From Selenomonadaceae bacterium (GTDB lineage: Bacteria; Bacillota; Negativicutes; Selenomonadales; Selenomonadaceae), in assembly GCA_017470715.1 (NCBI GenBank), contig JAFUYE010000138.1:1-64000 (forward strand): DNA of 64,000 bases, given 5' to 3'. Made by a program: the position numbers and the translations under genes. The notes under the pieces were generated by a model. It was not told the origin of the DNA. It was given only the letters and a program-made list of their open reading frames with translations, and did no database searches. Positions 15,852 through 24,694 of this stretch are shown here, piece after piece (positions within the stretch are counted from its first letter, which is position 1; each line of letters opens with the position of its first letter).

Positions 15852-17843
15852 TCAATCTGTGCGTTGAGCTTTCATCGCCAATTTGTTTTTGTACATTTGA
15901 GTATCCGCACGCTTGAAAACTTCTTCACAATTTTTGTCGACGCCTTCACGATAAAAACCTGCACCGACTGCCGCCGAAACTTTTTCCCAAGGCTGAAGTT
16001 CGTCGTTCGCTTTGAACTTTTTGATTTCGTCGTTGATTTGCTTGATATATTTTTTGCAGTTGTCAACTTCGTCGCCCGTCAACACCACAACAAATTCGTC
16101 GCCGCCAATTCGGAAAATATTTTCTTCGCCGAAAATCGAACCGGCAAGCTTGCAGGCGTTAATCAAATATTCGTTGCCGCGCTCGTGCCCGTAAGTGTCG
16201 TTGACGCGCTTAAGATAATTCACGTCAATCATCACGATACAGAATTTTGCGGTGCCGGCAGAAATTTGACTGTCGATTTTTTCGGTCAGCTCAATGTACG
16301 CGGTTTTATTTTTTATGCTCGTCAGCGAATCCGTGTGCGCCAATTCGTCCATGACGGCAACGCGAACTTCGGCTTTGCGCAGGTCGAAAGAACTTCGCAT
16401 TTCCGTTTCCGCAGATGTAATCAGAGCCGTGTACAAATGTTCAATCTCGTCGCCGGTTTGAATTTCCAAACTGCGGAGCATACGAACGTTATCCATGCGC
16501 GCCCATTCGTCTTTGTAGGAAAATTTTTCGGTACACCAAGCCATTGTATTAATCGGCAAAATAATGTGGCCTTCGACGAACGAAACGACGCAGGCGAAAA
16601 TAAAAATGAAACAGCCCGCAAGCAACGCGATAATTTGTGCGGCGAAACTGCTGCCGTATTCGTGAATCACGCCCATTGAAAAATCAATCGCCGCGTAACA
16701 GACGCATTTCCCGTTGTGATTGTAAACGGGCTTGTAAATCGTCAACAGGTGACCGAATTTGTCATTGGTAACAATCGGCGGCACGGGTCTGCCTGCAAAC
16801 AAATCCGGCAGATATTTTTTAAAACCTTCGTCAAAGTTAACCATGTCACCGGGCGAATCTGCGGGCACGTCGGAAGTTTCCAAATCGAAAATGACGCGGC
16901 AACCTTCCGGCTCGATTCTGTAGACGTAAAGAAATTTTATGTCGGAGTTGCTGGCGCGAATTCGATAAAGATTTCTTTCAACGTCGTTGTAACTTTTGAC
17001 CGCCCGCCCGTGTTCGATATAATCTTCGACGAGATTGGGATTTATTTCGCTCACGACCATTGACATTATCCCATCGGCAATTCGCACGCGTTCTTTAACC
17101 GCTGAATCGCGGTAAATCATGTAACCGACAAGCGCGACAACCGAACCGATGGAAAATATCAGCAACGTCAACATGAGCATAATTTTTGTGCGCAGTGACG
17201 ACAGGTTGAAAATACTTGGGCGCAGTTCCAGGAAAGTTTCTTTCGGCAACAACGCCTGCTTTCTGCCGAACGAGCGGAAATTTTGGACGATATGCGACGG
17301 GATGAGTTTCAACACGAAAAATGCCGCGACAATCATCAAGCCTTTGTCGCACATTTCCAAAATGAGATTCGGCGCGAAATTCGTTTCCAGTTCGCTCAAG
17401 AATAAATTTTCGTTCGCAAGCCCCAAAAAAAATCCGATTGTCATGTTGGTGAGCGTCGTAATAAAAACCGTCGCGGGAATTGTCAAAATAACTTTTTGGA
17501 GTTTTGTGTAGTAACCGCGATCAGCCAGAAACGCCGTGACGCTTGCGACAATCGCGCTGACAATGCTGAAATAAACGTCCGTGAAGTCGATTACAAATAT
17601 TGTGTCCGGTCGGTCGCCGAAAAATCTCATCGTGTTGTTGATAATCGAAGAAAGCACATTCGTCAAAAATCCGACGGCTATTCCGGGCGTGTAACCGCCG
17701 AGTGCCGCAATAAAAATCGTGCCTCCCGTGTCCAGATACAACGGCGAGCCGAATTGCTTGACCGTGTTCGAGACAACGAGGTTAAAAATTATTGCGCCGA
17801 CGCAAATGGCTATAAGTTTCGTCGAGCTGTATTTATCGTTCAT
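15852..17843 (-). CDS. Membrane-bound diguanylate cyclase with extracytoplasmic sensor
   Basis: Predicted to make cyclic di-GMP in response to an external signal. Residues about 8-210 hold roughly five membrane segments, with TGGTIFIAALGGYTPGIAVG resembling small-molecule transporter-like sensor modules. After another membrane helix near 220-245 comes an extracytoplasmic region (about 250-400). A further helix (IIALLAGCFIFIFACVV) follows, then a HAMP-like linker and a C-terminal GGDEF domain. That domain has an intact active site (FRIGGDEFVVVL) and the lead-in DSLTSIKNKTAY. The product-inhibition RxxD motif is not seen at its usual place. The ATG at 17843 is chosen over a TTG six codons upstream because AAGGA is correctly spaced. 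663 residues. Confidence 0.9.
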   Translation of the reverse strand: MNDKYSSTKLIAICVGAIIFNLVVSNTVKQFGSPLYLDTGGTIFIAALGGYTPGIAVGFLTNVLSSIINNTMRFFGDRPDTIFVIDFTDVYFSIVSAIVASVTAFLADRGYYTKLQKVILTIPATVFITTLTNMTIGFFLGLANENLFLSELETNFAPNLILEMCDKGLMIVAAFFVLKLIPSHIVQNFRSFGRKQALLPKETFLELRPSIFNLSSLRTKIMLMLTLLIFSIGSVVALVGYMIYRDSAVKERVRIADGIMSMVVSEINPNLVEDYIEHGRAVKSYNDVERNLYRIRASNSDIKFLYVYRIEPEGCRVIFDLETSDVPADSPGDMVNFDEGFKKYLPDLFAGRPVPPIVTNDKFGHLLTIYKPVYNHNGKCVCYAAIDFSMGVIHEYGSSFAAQIIALLAGCFIFIFACVVSFVEGHIILPINTMAWCTEKFSYKDEWARMDNVRMLRSLEIQTGDEIEHLYTALITSAETEMRSSFDLRKAEVRVAVMDELAHTDSLTSIKNKTAYIELTEKIDSQISAGTAKFCIVMIDVNYLKRVNDTYGHERGNEYLINACKLAGSIFGEENIFRIGGDEFVVVLTGDEVDNCKKYIKQINDEIKKFKANDELQPWEKVSAAVGAGFYREGVDKNCEEVFKRADTQMYKNKLAMKAQRTD

Positions 17844-17873
17844 GTGACGTCTGTCCTTCAAGAATTTTTCGGC

Positions 17874-17882
17874 ATTATATCA
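17874..17882 (-). promoter_or_regulatory. Extended -10 promoter of the diguanylate cyclase gene
   Basis: TGATATAAT on the minus strand, about 30 bases before the ATG and just past the stop of the upstream decarboxylase gene. Confidence 0.5.
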
Positions 17883-17891
17883 CGGAATTTT

Positions 17892-19307
17892 TCAGCGAAC
17901 AATTTTTATCGTGTGCAATGTTGAATCTTCGACGCCGAAAACTTTTCCGCCGGAAATTTTTTCACGCTCAATCCGTTCGATAATTTCAGCGGAAATTTCT
18001 TCGCCGTGCATTAACAGCGGAATTCCGGGCGGATAAAACGTAACTTCTTCCGCGCAGATTTTCCCGACGGAATTTTTCAGCTCAACGGAAATTGTCGGTG
18101 CGTAAAAAGTTTCGCGTGGTGAAAGTTTCGCACGTGAAATTTCTTTCGACAAATTCGGCGGTGAAATTTTTATCGGCTCACGAACGGGCAAAAGTTTCAG
18201 CGCGTCAATTAATTTGGCGGCGGTTGATTCGTCGTCAGCGAAAGTCAGCAAAAATAAAACGTTCGCCGCGTCCGAAAGTTCGCATTGGATTTTCAATTCG
18301 TGTCGCAAAAATTCTTCGGCTTCGGCTCCCGTCAAGCCGCGTGTCGAAACGTTGACGGTGACTTTCGTCGGATCGAAGGAAAAATTTTTCGGCGTGAAAA
18401 TTTTAAATCCGTTGCGAACAAGTTGCCCGCGAAGTTTTTTCGACAGCTCAACCGCCGATTGAATCTGCGCGGGATTTTGTTCAAGTTGCAATCGCGCAAT
18501 GTCCAACGACGCCAACAAAATTTGATTCGGGCTGGTCGTCTGCAACAAACTTGCCGCCCGTTTGACGCGTTCAACGTCGACGGATTTTTTTATTTGCAAC
18601 ATTGAAGTTTGCGTGAGCGAGCCCAAAATTTTGTGCGTCGATTGTGCCGATAAATCCGCGCCCGCGTCCGGTGCCGAAATCGGAAGTTCGTCGCTGAATT
18701 GCAAATGTGCGCCGTGAGCTTCGTCGACAAGCAAACTCATTCCCGCCGCGTGAACGAGTTCGGAAATTTTTTGCACGTCCGCTGACACGCCGTAATAATT
18801 CGGAGATACGAGCAACAACGCTTTTGCCTGCGGAAATTTTTTTATCGCACGTTCGACGGTTGCGACGGTGACGTTCAGCGGCAAATTAAATTCCGTGTCG
18901 AATTCGACGGGCAAAAATATCGGAATTGCGCCCGACAAAATCAATCCCGAAATTACGGAGCGATGAGCGTTGCGCGGCACGAAAATTAAATCGTTCGGCT
19001 TGAGCGTCCCGAAAATCATTGCTTGAATTGCGGAGGTCGTCCCGTTGACGAAAAAAATTGTTTCGTCCGCGTGCCAAAGTTTTGCCGCCAAAATCTGCGC
19101 GTCCCGAATACAACTGTGCGGCGCGTGCAAGTCGTCAAGTTCGTCCATAAGCGAAACTTCCTGTCGAAAACCTTCGTCCGTCAAAAGTTCGCGTAAAAAT
19201 TCGTGTGCGCCGCGTCCGTGCTTGTGCCCCGGTGTGTGGAACGGTAAAACTTTATCCGCCGAATATTTTTTCATTGCGTCGACAATCGGGCAAAAATTAT
19301 TATGCAT
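17892..19307 (-). CDS. Orn/Lys/Arg decarboxylase, SpeA-like (PLP fold type I)
   Basis: A 471-residue PLP enzyme of the short Bacillus-type arginine/lysine/ornithine decarboxylase group, a source of polyamine precursors or acid resistance. It has the N-terminal substrate motif LPFHTPGHKHGRG near residues 21-33, FVNGTTSAIQAMI, the cofactor aspartate in LLVDEAHGAHLQF, and the Schiff-base lysine in AQSTHKILGSLTQTSML near residue 230. The C-terminal domain carries PGIPLLMHGEEI. The substrate among Arg, Lys and Orn cannot be told from sequence alone. It is divergent from PBP2, with the two starts only about 70 bases apart. Confidence 0.88.
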   Translation of the reverse strand: MHNNFCPIVDAMKKYSADKVLPFHTPGHKHGRGAHEFLRELLTDEGFRQEVSLMDELDDLHAPHSCIRDAQILAAKLWHADETIFFVNGTTSAIQAMIFGTLKPNDLIFVPRNAHRSVISGLILSGAIPIFLPVEFDTEFNLPLNVTVATVERAIKKFPQAKALLLVSPNYYGVSADVQKISELVHAAGMSLLVDEAHGAHLQFSDELPISAPDAGADLSAQSTHKILGSLTQTSMLQIKKSVDVERVKRAASLLQTTSPNQILLASLDIARLQLEQNPAQIQSAVELSKKLRGQLVRNGFKIFTPKNFSFDPTKVTVNVSTRGLTGAEAEEFLRHELKIQCELSDAANVLFLLTFADDESTAAKLIDALKLLPVREPIKISPPNLSKEISRAKLSPRETFYAPTISVELKNSVGKICAEEVTFYPPGIPLLMHGEEISAEIIERIEREKISGGKVFGVEDSTLHTIKIVR

Positions 19308-19325
19308 TACAAAATCTCCTTCGCG

Positions 19326-19334
19326 TGCTATAAT
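19326..19334 (+). promoter_or_regulatory. Extended -10 promoter of mrdA
   Basis: TGCTATAAT, 42 bases before the mrdA GTG start. A weak TTACAA lies 16 bases upstream, overlapping the start of the divergent decarboxylase gene. Confidence 0.45.
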
Positions 19335-19376
19335 CGCCGCAATTATAACCTAAAATTTTTGCGGAGGAAATTTAGC

Positions 19377-21185
19377 GTGATTGATAACAACAACGGCGAA
19401 GAATATATCGGGCGACTAAAACCGCTGGCGATTATGATGGTGCTCGTCATTGCGATTTTGATTGCCCGCGTCGGTTACCTGCAAATTTATGACGGCGAAC
19501 ATTATGCAAGTTTGGCGGACGGCAACCGAATCCGAATCATACCGTCAATGGCACCGCGCGGAACTTTTTACGACCGCAACGGTCAACTGCTCGTGACGAA
19601 TCGACCCGGCTTTACGGTAAGTTTGTTGCCTTTGACGGAACCGATTTCGCCCGAAGTCGTCGCACGAATATCAAAACTTTTGAACGTACCGATTGAAGAA
19701 ATTCAGCAGAAAATTTCCGTGCATTCGGGCTTCGACCCGATACGAATTCGCATTGACGTGACGCAGGACATTGTTTCGATTATCGAGGAGCAAAAAGATT
19801 TATATCCCGGTGTCGTCATCGAAGTTCAGCCGATACGAAATTATCAGCTCAAACAGGAAGGCGCGCACACTTTCGGCTACGTCAGCGAAATTTCCGACGC
19901 CGAACTTGAAAAGAAAAAAGACGAAGGCTACAAGTCCGGCGACATTATCGGCAAATTCGGTTTGGAACGCATTTACGACAAAGAAATTCGCGGCGAAAAC
20001 GGCGGTGAACAAGTTGAAGTCGACGTGGCGGGCAAACCCGTGCAAATTCTCGGCAAGAAGGAACCCAAGCCCGGTTACGACTTGATTTTGACGATTGACA
20101 AAGATTTACAAGAAACTGCCGAAAAAGCCGTGGACGACATGTTGAGTTCGCTCGGCTGTCACGCGGCGGCGGCTGTCGTTTTGAATCCGCAAACGGGCGA
20201 AGTGCTTGCGTTGGTATCTCGTCCCGCGTTCGACCCGAATTTGTTCGCGCACGGAATTTCAACCAAAGACTGGAACGCAATTAACAACAATCCGTATCAC
20301 CCGATGGACAACAAGGCGATAACCGGCGAATATCCGCCCGGCTCGACGTTCAAAATCGTCACGGGTACTGCGGCTTTAAATTCCGGTAAAGTTGCGCCCG
20401 ACGAATTGATTTTCGACAGCGGCACGCACTGGCTCGTTCCCAAAGGCAACGCGGGCGGTGAAGCTCTCGGTTGGCTGGATTTTTACACGGCATTAAGTCA
20501 CTCCGACAACGTTTATTTTTACGAAATGGGCAACCGTTTGGGCGTCGACCTGCTGGAAAGTTATGCGCGCATGTTCGGGCTCGGACAAGTCACGGGAATT
20601 GATTTGCCTTACGAATCGCCCGGTCTTGCCGATTGGAAAGAATACAAACGCGAAGTTTACGAAGACGATTTTTATCTGTCGGAAGTCATGGACGCGGCAA
20701 TCGGTCAAGGTTTCAATCTCGTGACGCCTTTGCAAGCGGCAATGGTCATGGGCGAAATTGCTGCCAACGGTAAACGTTTCAAGCCGCATCTTGTCAGGCA
20801 AATCGTCACGCAAGACAAAGAAGTCATCAAAGATTTTCAGCCGGAACTTTTAAGCGAGTTGCAAGTTGAGCCGTGGGTTATCGAACTTGTGCAATCCGGT
20901 TTGCATGACGTTACTGTCAACGGCACGGCGGCACGAAATTTCGCGGGCTTCCCTTACGACATTGCCGGCAAGACGGGCACGGCGGAAAATTCGCAAGGCA
21001 CGGATCACGGCTGGTTTGTCGGCTACGGTCCTTTTGACAACCCGACAATTTCCGTCGCGGTTATCGTCGAAAACGGCAGTTTCGGTGCTGTTTCGGCAGT
21101 TCCAATCGGACGTGTGATTATGGAAAAAGCTTTTGAACTTATGATTCAGCGCGGCGAAATGGCGGCTCCTCAACCTGCACAATAA
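19377..21185 (+). CDS. mrdA: Penicillin-binding protein 2 (peptidoglycan transpeptidase)
   Basis: Class B PBP for side-wall synthesis, which works with RodA. The 602 residues start with one membrane helix (PLAIMMVLVIAILIARVGYL), then the dimerisation domain (MAPRGTFYDRNGQLLVTN). The transpeptidase follows, with SxxK serine in EYPPGSTFKIVTG near residue 325, SxN motif in ALSHSDNVYFYE and KTG in DIAGKTGTAEN. The GTG at 19377 has GCGGAGGAAA upstream, and the reading frame upstream of it lies in the promoter region. A terminator follows. A rodA-like gene lies at 58563, far from this one. Confidence 0.94.
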   Translation: MIDNNNGEEYIGRLKPLAIMMVLVIAILIARVGYLQIYDGEHYASLADGNRIRIIPSMAPRGTFYDRNGQLLVTNRPGFTVSLLPLTEPISPEVVARISKLLNVPIEEIQQKISVHSGFDPIRIRIDVTQDIVSIIEEQKDLYPGVVIEVQPIRNYQLKQEGAHTFGYVSEISDAELEKKKDEGYKSGDIIGKFGLERIYDKEIRGENGGEQVEVDVAGKPVQILGKKEPKPGYDLILTIDKDLQETAEKAVDDMLSSLGCHAAAAVVLNPQTGEVLALVSRPAFDPNLFAHGISTKDWNAINNNPYHPMDNKAITGEYPPGSTFKIVTGTAALNSGKVAPDELIFDSGTHWLVPKGNAGGEALGWLDFYTALSHSDNVYFYEMGNRLGVDLLESYARMFGLGQVTGIDLPYESPGLADWKEYKREVYEDDFYLSEVMDAAIGQGFNLVTPLQAAMVMGEIAANGKRFKPHLVRQIVTQDKEVIKDFQPELLSELQVEPWVIELVQSGLHDVTVNGTAARNFAGFPYDIAGKTGTAENSQGTDHGWFVGYGPFDNPTISVAVIVENGSFGAVSAVPIGRVIMEKAFELMIQRGEMAAPQPAQ

Positions 21186-21229
21186 AATTTTTCGCAACGA
21201 AATTTGCCCGCGAAAATTTAATCGTCAAT

Positions 21230-21273
21230 AAAAAAATCCCCTGCGTAGAAAAATCTGCGCGGGGGAAATTTTT
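21230..21273. terminator. Bidirectional terminator between mrdA and the RM gene
   Basis: TCCCCTGCGTAGA pairs with TCTGCGCGGGGGA (one bulge, one G-T pair) around AAAA, with T runs in both directions. It serves the two convergent genes. Confidence 0.8.
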
Positions 21274-24200
21274 ATGCCAAGAATTTTATCGCAACGTCTT
21301 CGCCGCATTCAATCGCAAGCTCGACGGCTCGTTTCGCCCGCGACAAAAGTTTTTCCGATTCGTCACGCAAGCTGAAGGATTCGGCAACCTGTGCGGCGAT
21401 TTTTTTTTGCACTTCACGCGACACGACGGGTACGATAACTTTCTTTATGTCGTCAGGTTTCCAATGCTTGATTATCGCGCCGTTTGAGTCTCTCTCTGCC
21501 TGCAGTTGAACAATTTCTGAATTTAAAACCAGCGTCAAATAATCTGGCAAAACAAGCGATTTATTTTTTACTGTGAGATGAAGCAATGCGCCCGACGTTA
21601 TCGCCGTCATATCCTCGCGAACTTTGTAAGCAATGCCGATACTCCCGTCTTTTGAGAACAAAATCGTATCTTTGCGCGGAAAATATTCATCGCCGAACTG
21701 CGCGGAGATTTTTATTTCGGGTTCAGTAATGCCAAACTTATTCACATCGCTCACTCTGATAAACGGTGTGCCCTCTGTGTCGTAACAATCACTGCCGGGC
21801 TCAATCGATTTGAAAATCTTAACGAGGTCACCCAGTTTGTAAGTTGTCAATGTGTCAAGAAAAATTTTCAAGTCGTCGTATTTCAGTTGATAAAATTCTG
21901 CGTCGAGGCGTCCGCTCACTCCGAAAGACGCGCCGAAAGTTTTTATCGCGACATTTTGAGTTGACGGCTTGAAGTTGTCTAATCCCAAAGCCTGCGACAA
22001 GATTTTTTCTGCCGCGTGATATTTTTCGTCGGCTCGTTCGCGTAAATCTTTTGCAACAAGGAAAAGTTCTTTTATCGCCGCGTAAAATTTTTCGGAAAAC
22101 GTTGGCACAATAAAACGTTTCAAATCGTCCAAGTTCAAGCCTTTTTGAATTGCGCCGCGCTCATTTCGCAACAACAACGTCCGTCCATATAAAGAATTGA
22201 GATACGCAAGCAAATAATACGGATTTATTCGTTGCGGTCGAATAACCGTGCTCTTGCAACTGAAAATGGCAGGAATATCTTTTGCCTGAACTATACAAGC
22301 ATTGCCGAGCGTGCCGACCACGGAAATCAGAATGTCGCCTTTTTGCAACGCATATTTTTTCAGTCGGTTAAAATCTGTCATCGAAATATATCGCGGCGAG
22401 CTGTCGTTCACGAAAAACGGCTTTACATCTTGTCCGCGCACATATCTGTAATCCGAAAAATCAACGTAATTGCTCGTGTCGTAAGATGAACCGAATGGAC
22501 CAATTAAAAAATTTGTCAACTTACCCATAATGAAAGTGTTGTGGGAGCCCACGCGTTCTTCGTATTCCAAATAAAACTTTTGGAAAAATTCTGCGTCGGC
22601 GCGATTCTTGTCGTTGACTTCGCTCAAGAAAATTTCTGTGCACTCAAGCTCCTCCGACAGTCGGCGATATTTTGATTCGTCGAAGGAGCCGCGCTCAAAA
22701 AAACTTAAGCCCTCACGTTTGGCGAACTCGATAAATGCTTCGGCAATTCCGTCGCGTGTCAAGCCGTCGTGATTGAACAGGTCGTGCTTAACGATTGTGT
22801 GACCGTGTTCGTCGCGCAAAAGTTTTCCGTTGCTCATCTCAAGAATTTTTTCGCCGGAATTGTCTTTTGACGGTTCGCGCATCGTCGCAAAAAAAATCGG
22901 ATAATCTTCGCGTCGCGGACAAAGTTCGTCGTCCCATTTCTGCACGAACAAAACGCTGGTTTTCGTTCCGGTGTGCGGCTTGAAAACATTTCCGTGCAAA
23001 CCGACGACGGCAAGAATTCTGCAACGAGAGGCAATGAAGTCGCGGATATATTTGTCGCTTGAGTTGTTGAAACGCCCCTGCGGCAGGACAATCGCCATAC
23101 GCCCGCCCGGCTTGAGGAAATTTAAATTGCGTTCGATGAACAAAATATCGCGCCCGACTTTGGATTGAACTTTGCCTTTGGAATTTTTGCCGAGTTCGTA
23201 TTTGGCAATGATTCGGCTTTCCTTGATGTCACCCGCGAACGGCGGATTAGCCATAACAATATCGAAATTAAATCGGCTGTTGTCGTTTTTGACGGCACGG
23301 AGCTTGCGAAGACCTTTCCAGCCTTCAAAATAAATTTCGCGCCAATTGTCGTCGATAACTTCGTCCCAGCGTTCGTAATCGAGCGTGTTAAGGTGCAGAA
23401 CATTTGTCTTGCCGTCACCCGCGATTAAATTCAGCGTTCGGGCGACGCGAACGGTTTTTTCGTCGAAGTCAATGGCGAAAACATTTTTACCGACGTAATC
23501 TTCACATTCGGGCGACGAAACTCTGTCGCGAACATAAAAAGTCGTGTGCACGGGAAATCCGCAACTTCCCGCCGCCGTGTCAATCATCGTTTCGGAAACT
23601 TTCGGGTTGAGCATTTTGACGCACATGTCGATAACGTAACGCGGAGTGAAAAATTGTCCTTTCTCGCCTTTTTGGGACTTGCTCATCAGATATTCAAAAG
23701 CGTCGTCGATAACGTCGAGGTTCGAGTTGAAAAGTTTGACGCCCTGCAGTGACGAAACACAAATTGCCAAATGCGACGGAGTCAAACGAATCCTGTCGTC
23801 TTCGGCGAAAACGCCCGGCCATTTGTCTTTGGCGCGGTCGAAAAGATTTTGAATTGTATCTTTCAAGTCGGCGTCGGTCTCGCCGTAATTCCAAAACTCA
23901 AGCACACGTGACTTGTCGCGCCCGCTCATCATTTCATCAAAAAGTTTCGTGTAAATAAGTTTGAAAACTTCCTCGAACACGTCCACGCCGGCATTTGCCA
24001 AAACTTCATCTTCCATTTCGCGAATCAAGTCGGCAAGAGTTTTGTTTTCGCGCAGGAGTTTATCTTCGGCAATGAGATTTTCAATCGTGCGGCGTTCATG
24101 AAGAATATCCTTGAGCTTTTGCGTCGAATTCGGAATATCGGGGATGTCTTCAAAATAATTCGGATCTTTGCGGTGATAGAACGAAATTTTTTCGCCGTTC

Positions 24201-24619
24201 GTCCAAACGCCCATCGTCGCGCCCGTCGCGTTGCAGTAAGATTTAAGTTGCTCTTTGCCGTCTTTGAGTTTGGGCTTTTTGACTTCGACGATAATGTATT
24301 CGACGTTCGGGCGATTTTGTTCAAAAATGACAATGTCGGCGCGTTTGACTTCTCTGCCGAAATGAATCGGATGTTCGACGGACATTTGAGCGGGACGATA
24401 GCCGTATTCGTCGATAAGTTTGCGTATAAACATTTGGCGCACGGCTTCTTCGGGCGACAGACGAATTTCCTTGCCGCGAACGAGACATTTTATAAACGGC
24501 GTCAACTTTCCGCGAACAATTTTTGTGTAAGCGTTCGTTTCAAGGAATTCAATCTGCGCGGGTGAAAAAATTGTACTTTTGTGCGGCGAGTCATTGAATA
24601 AATTTTCCGGTGAAAACAC
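21272..24619 (-). CDS. Single-chain restriction-modification enzyme (type IIG-like: nuclease, N6-adenine methylase, two specificity domains)
   Basis: The 1115 residues carry a type I R-subunit N-terminal-like nuclease region (about 60-170) with a PD-(D/E)xK core: D95 in VKRADIVIFE and E112-x-K114 in IIVEVKKPK. A helical linker follows. An HsdM-like N6-adenine methylase has KGQFFTPRYVIDM (319-331), motif I DTAAGSCGF (347-355) and motif IV NPPF (458-461). Two HsdS-like target recognition regions follow, about 690-840 (YRYVRGQDVKPFF; KGDILISVVGTLG) and 905-1080 (GTPFIRVSDVNKF). There is no helicase motor. One polypeptide thus appears able to recognise, methylate and cut, as in type IIG/BcgI-like enzymes. 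GTG start with GAGGAGG. Confidence 0.85.
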   Translation of the reverse strand: MFSPENLFNDSPHKSTIFSPAQIEFLETNAYTKIVRGKLTPFIKCLVRGKEIRLSPEEAVRQMFIRKLIDEYGYRPAQMSVEHPIHFGREVKRADIVIFEQNRPNVEYIIVEVKKPKLKDGKEQLKSYCNATGATMGVWTNGEKISFYHRKDPNYFEDIPDIPNSTQKLKDILHERRTIENLIAEDKLLRENKTLADLIREMEDEVLANAGVDVFEEVFKLIYTKLFDEMMSGRDKSRVLEFWNYGETDADLKDTIQNLFDRAKDKWPGVFAEDDRIRLTPSHLAICVSSLQGVKLFNSNLDVIDDAFEYLMSKSQKGEKGQFFTPRYVIDMCVKMLNPKVSETMIDTAAGSCGFPVHTTFYVRDRVSSPECEDYVGKNVFAIDFDEKTVRVARTLNLIAGDGKTNVLHLNTLDYERWDEVIDDNWREIYFEGWKGLRKLRAVKNDNSRFNFDIVMANPPFAGDIKESRIIAKYELGKNSKGKVQSKVGRDILFIERNLNFLKPGGRMAIVLPQGRFNNSSDKYIRDFIASRCRILAVVGLHGNVFKPHTGTKTSVLFVQKWDDELCPRREDYPIFFATMREPSKDNSGEKILEMSNGKLLRDEHGHTIVKHDLFNHDGLTRDGIAEAFIEFAKREGLSFFERGSFDESKYRRLSEELECTEIFLSEVNDKNRADAEFFQKFYLEYEERVGSHNTFIMGKLTNFLIGPFGSSYDTSNYVDFSDYRYVRGQDVKPFFVNDSSPRYISMTDFNRLKKYALQKGDILISVVGTLGNACIVQAKDIPAIFSCKSTVIRPQRINPYYLLAYLNSLYGRTLLLRNERGAIQKGLNLDDLKRFIVPTFSEKFYAAIKELFLVAKDLRERADEKYHAAEKILSQALGLDNFKPSTQNVAIKTFGASFGVSGRLDAEFYQLKYDDLKIFLDTLTTYKLGDLVKIFKSIEPGSDCYDTEGTPFIRVSDVNKFGITEPEIKISAQFGDEYFPRKDTILFSKDGSIGIAYKVREDMTAITSGALLHLTVKNKSLVLPDYLTLVLNSEIVQLQAERDSNGAIIKHWKPDDIKKVIVPVVSREVQKKIAAQVAESFSLRDESEKLLSRAKRAVELAIECGEDVAIKFLA

Positions 24620-24632
24620 GGTAAATGCCTCC

Positions 24633-24668
24633 TCAAAAAAAATCCCCCGTCAAACTTTCGGCGAGGGA
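24633..24668 (-). terminator. Terminator downstream of the phosphofructokinase gene
   Basis: TCCCTCG pairs with CGGGGGA on the minus strand, followed by eight T that run straight into the GAGGAGG ribosome site of the RM gene. The RM gene may therefore depend partly on read-through from the phosphofructokinase gene. Confidence 0.7.
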
Positions 24669-24694
24669 AATTTTTTTCGTGACGTGATTTAAGT

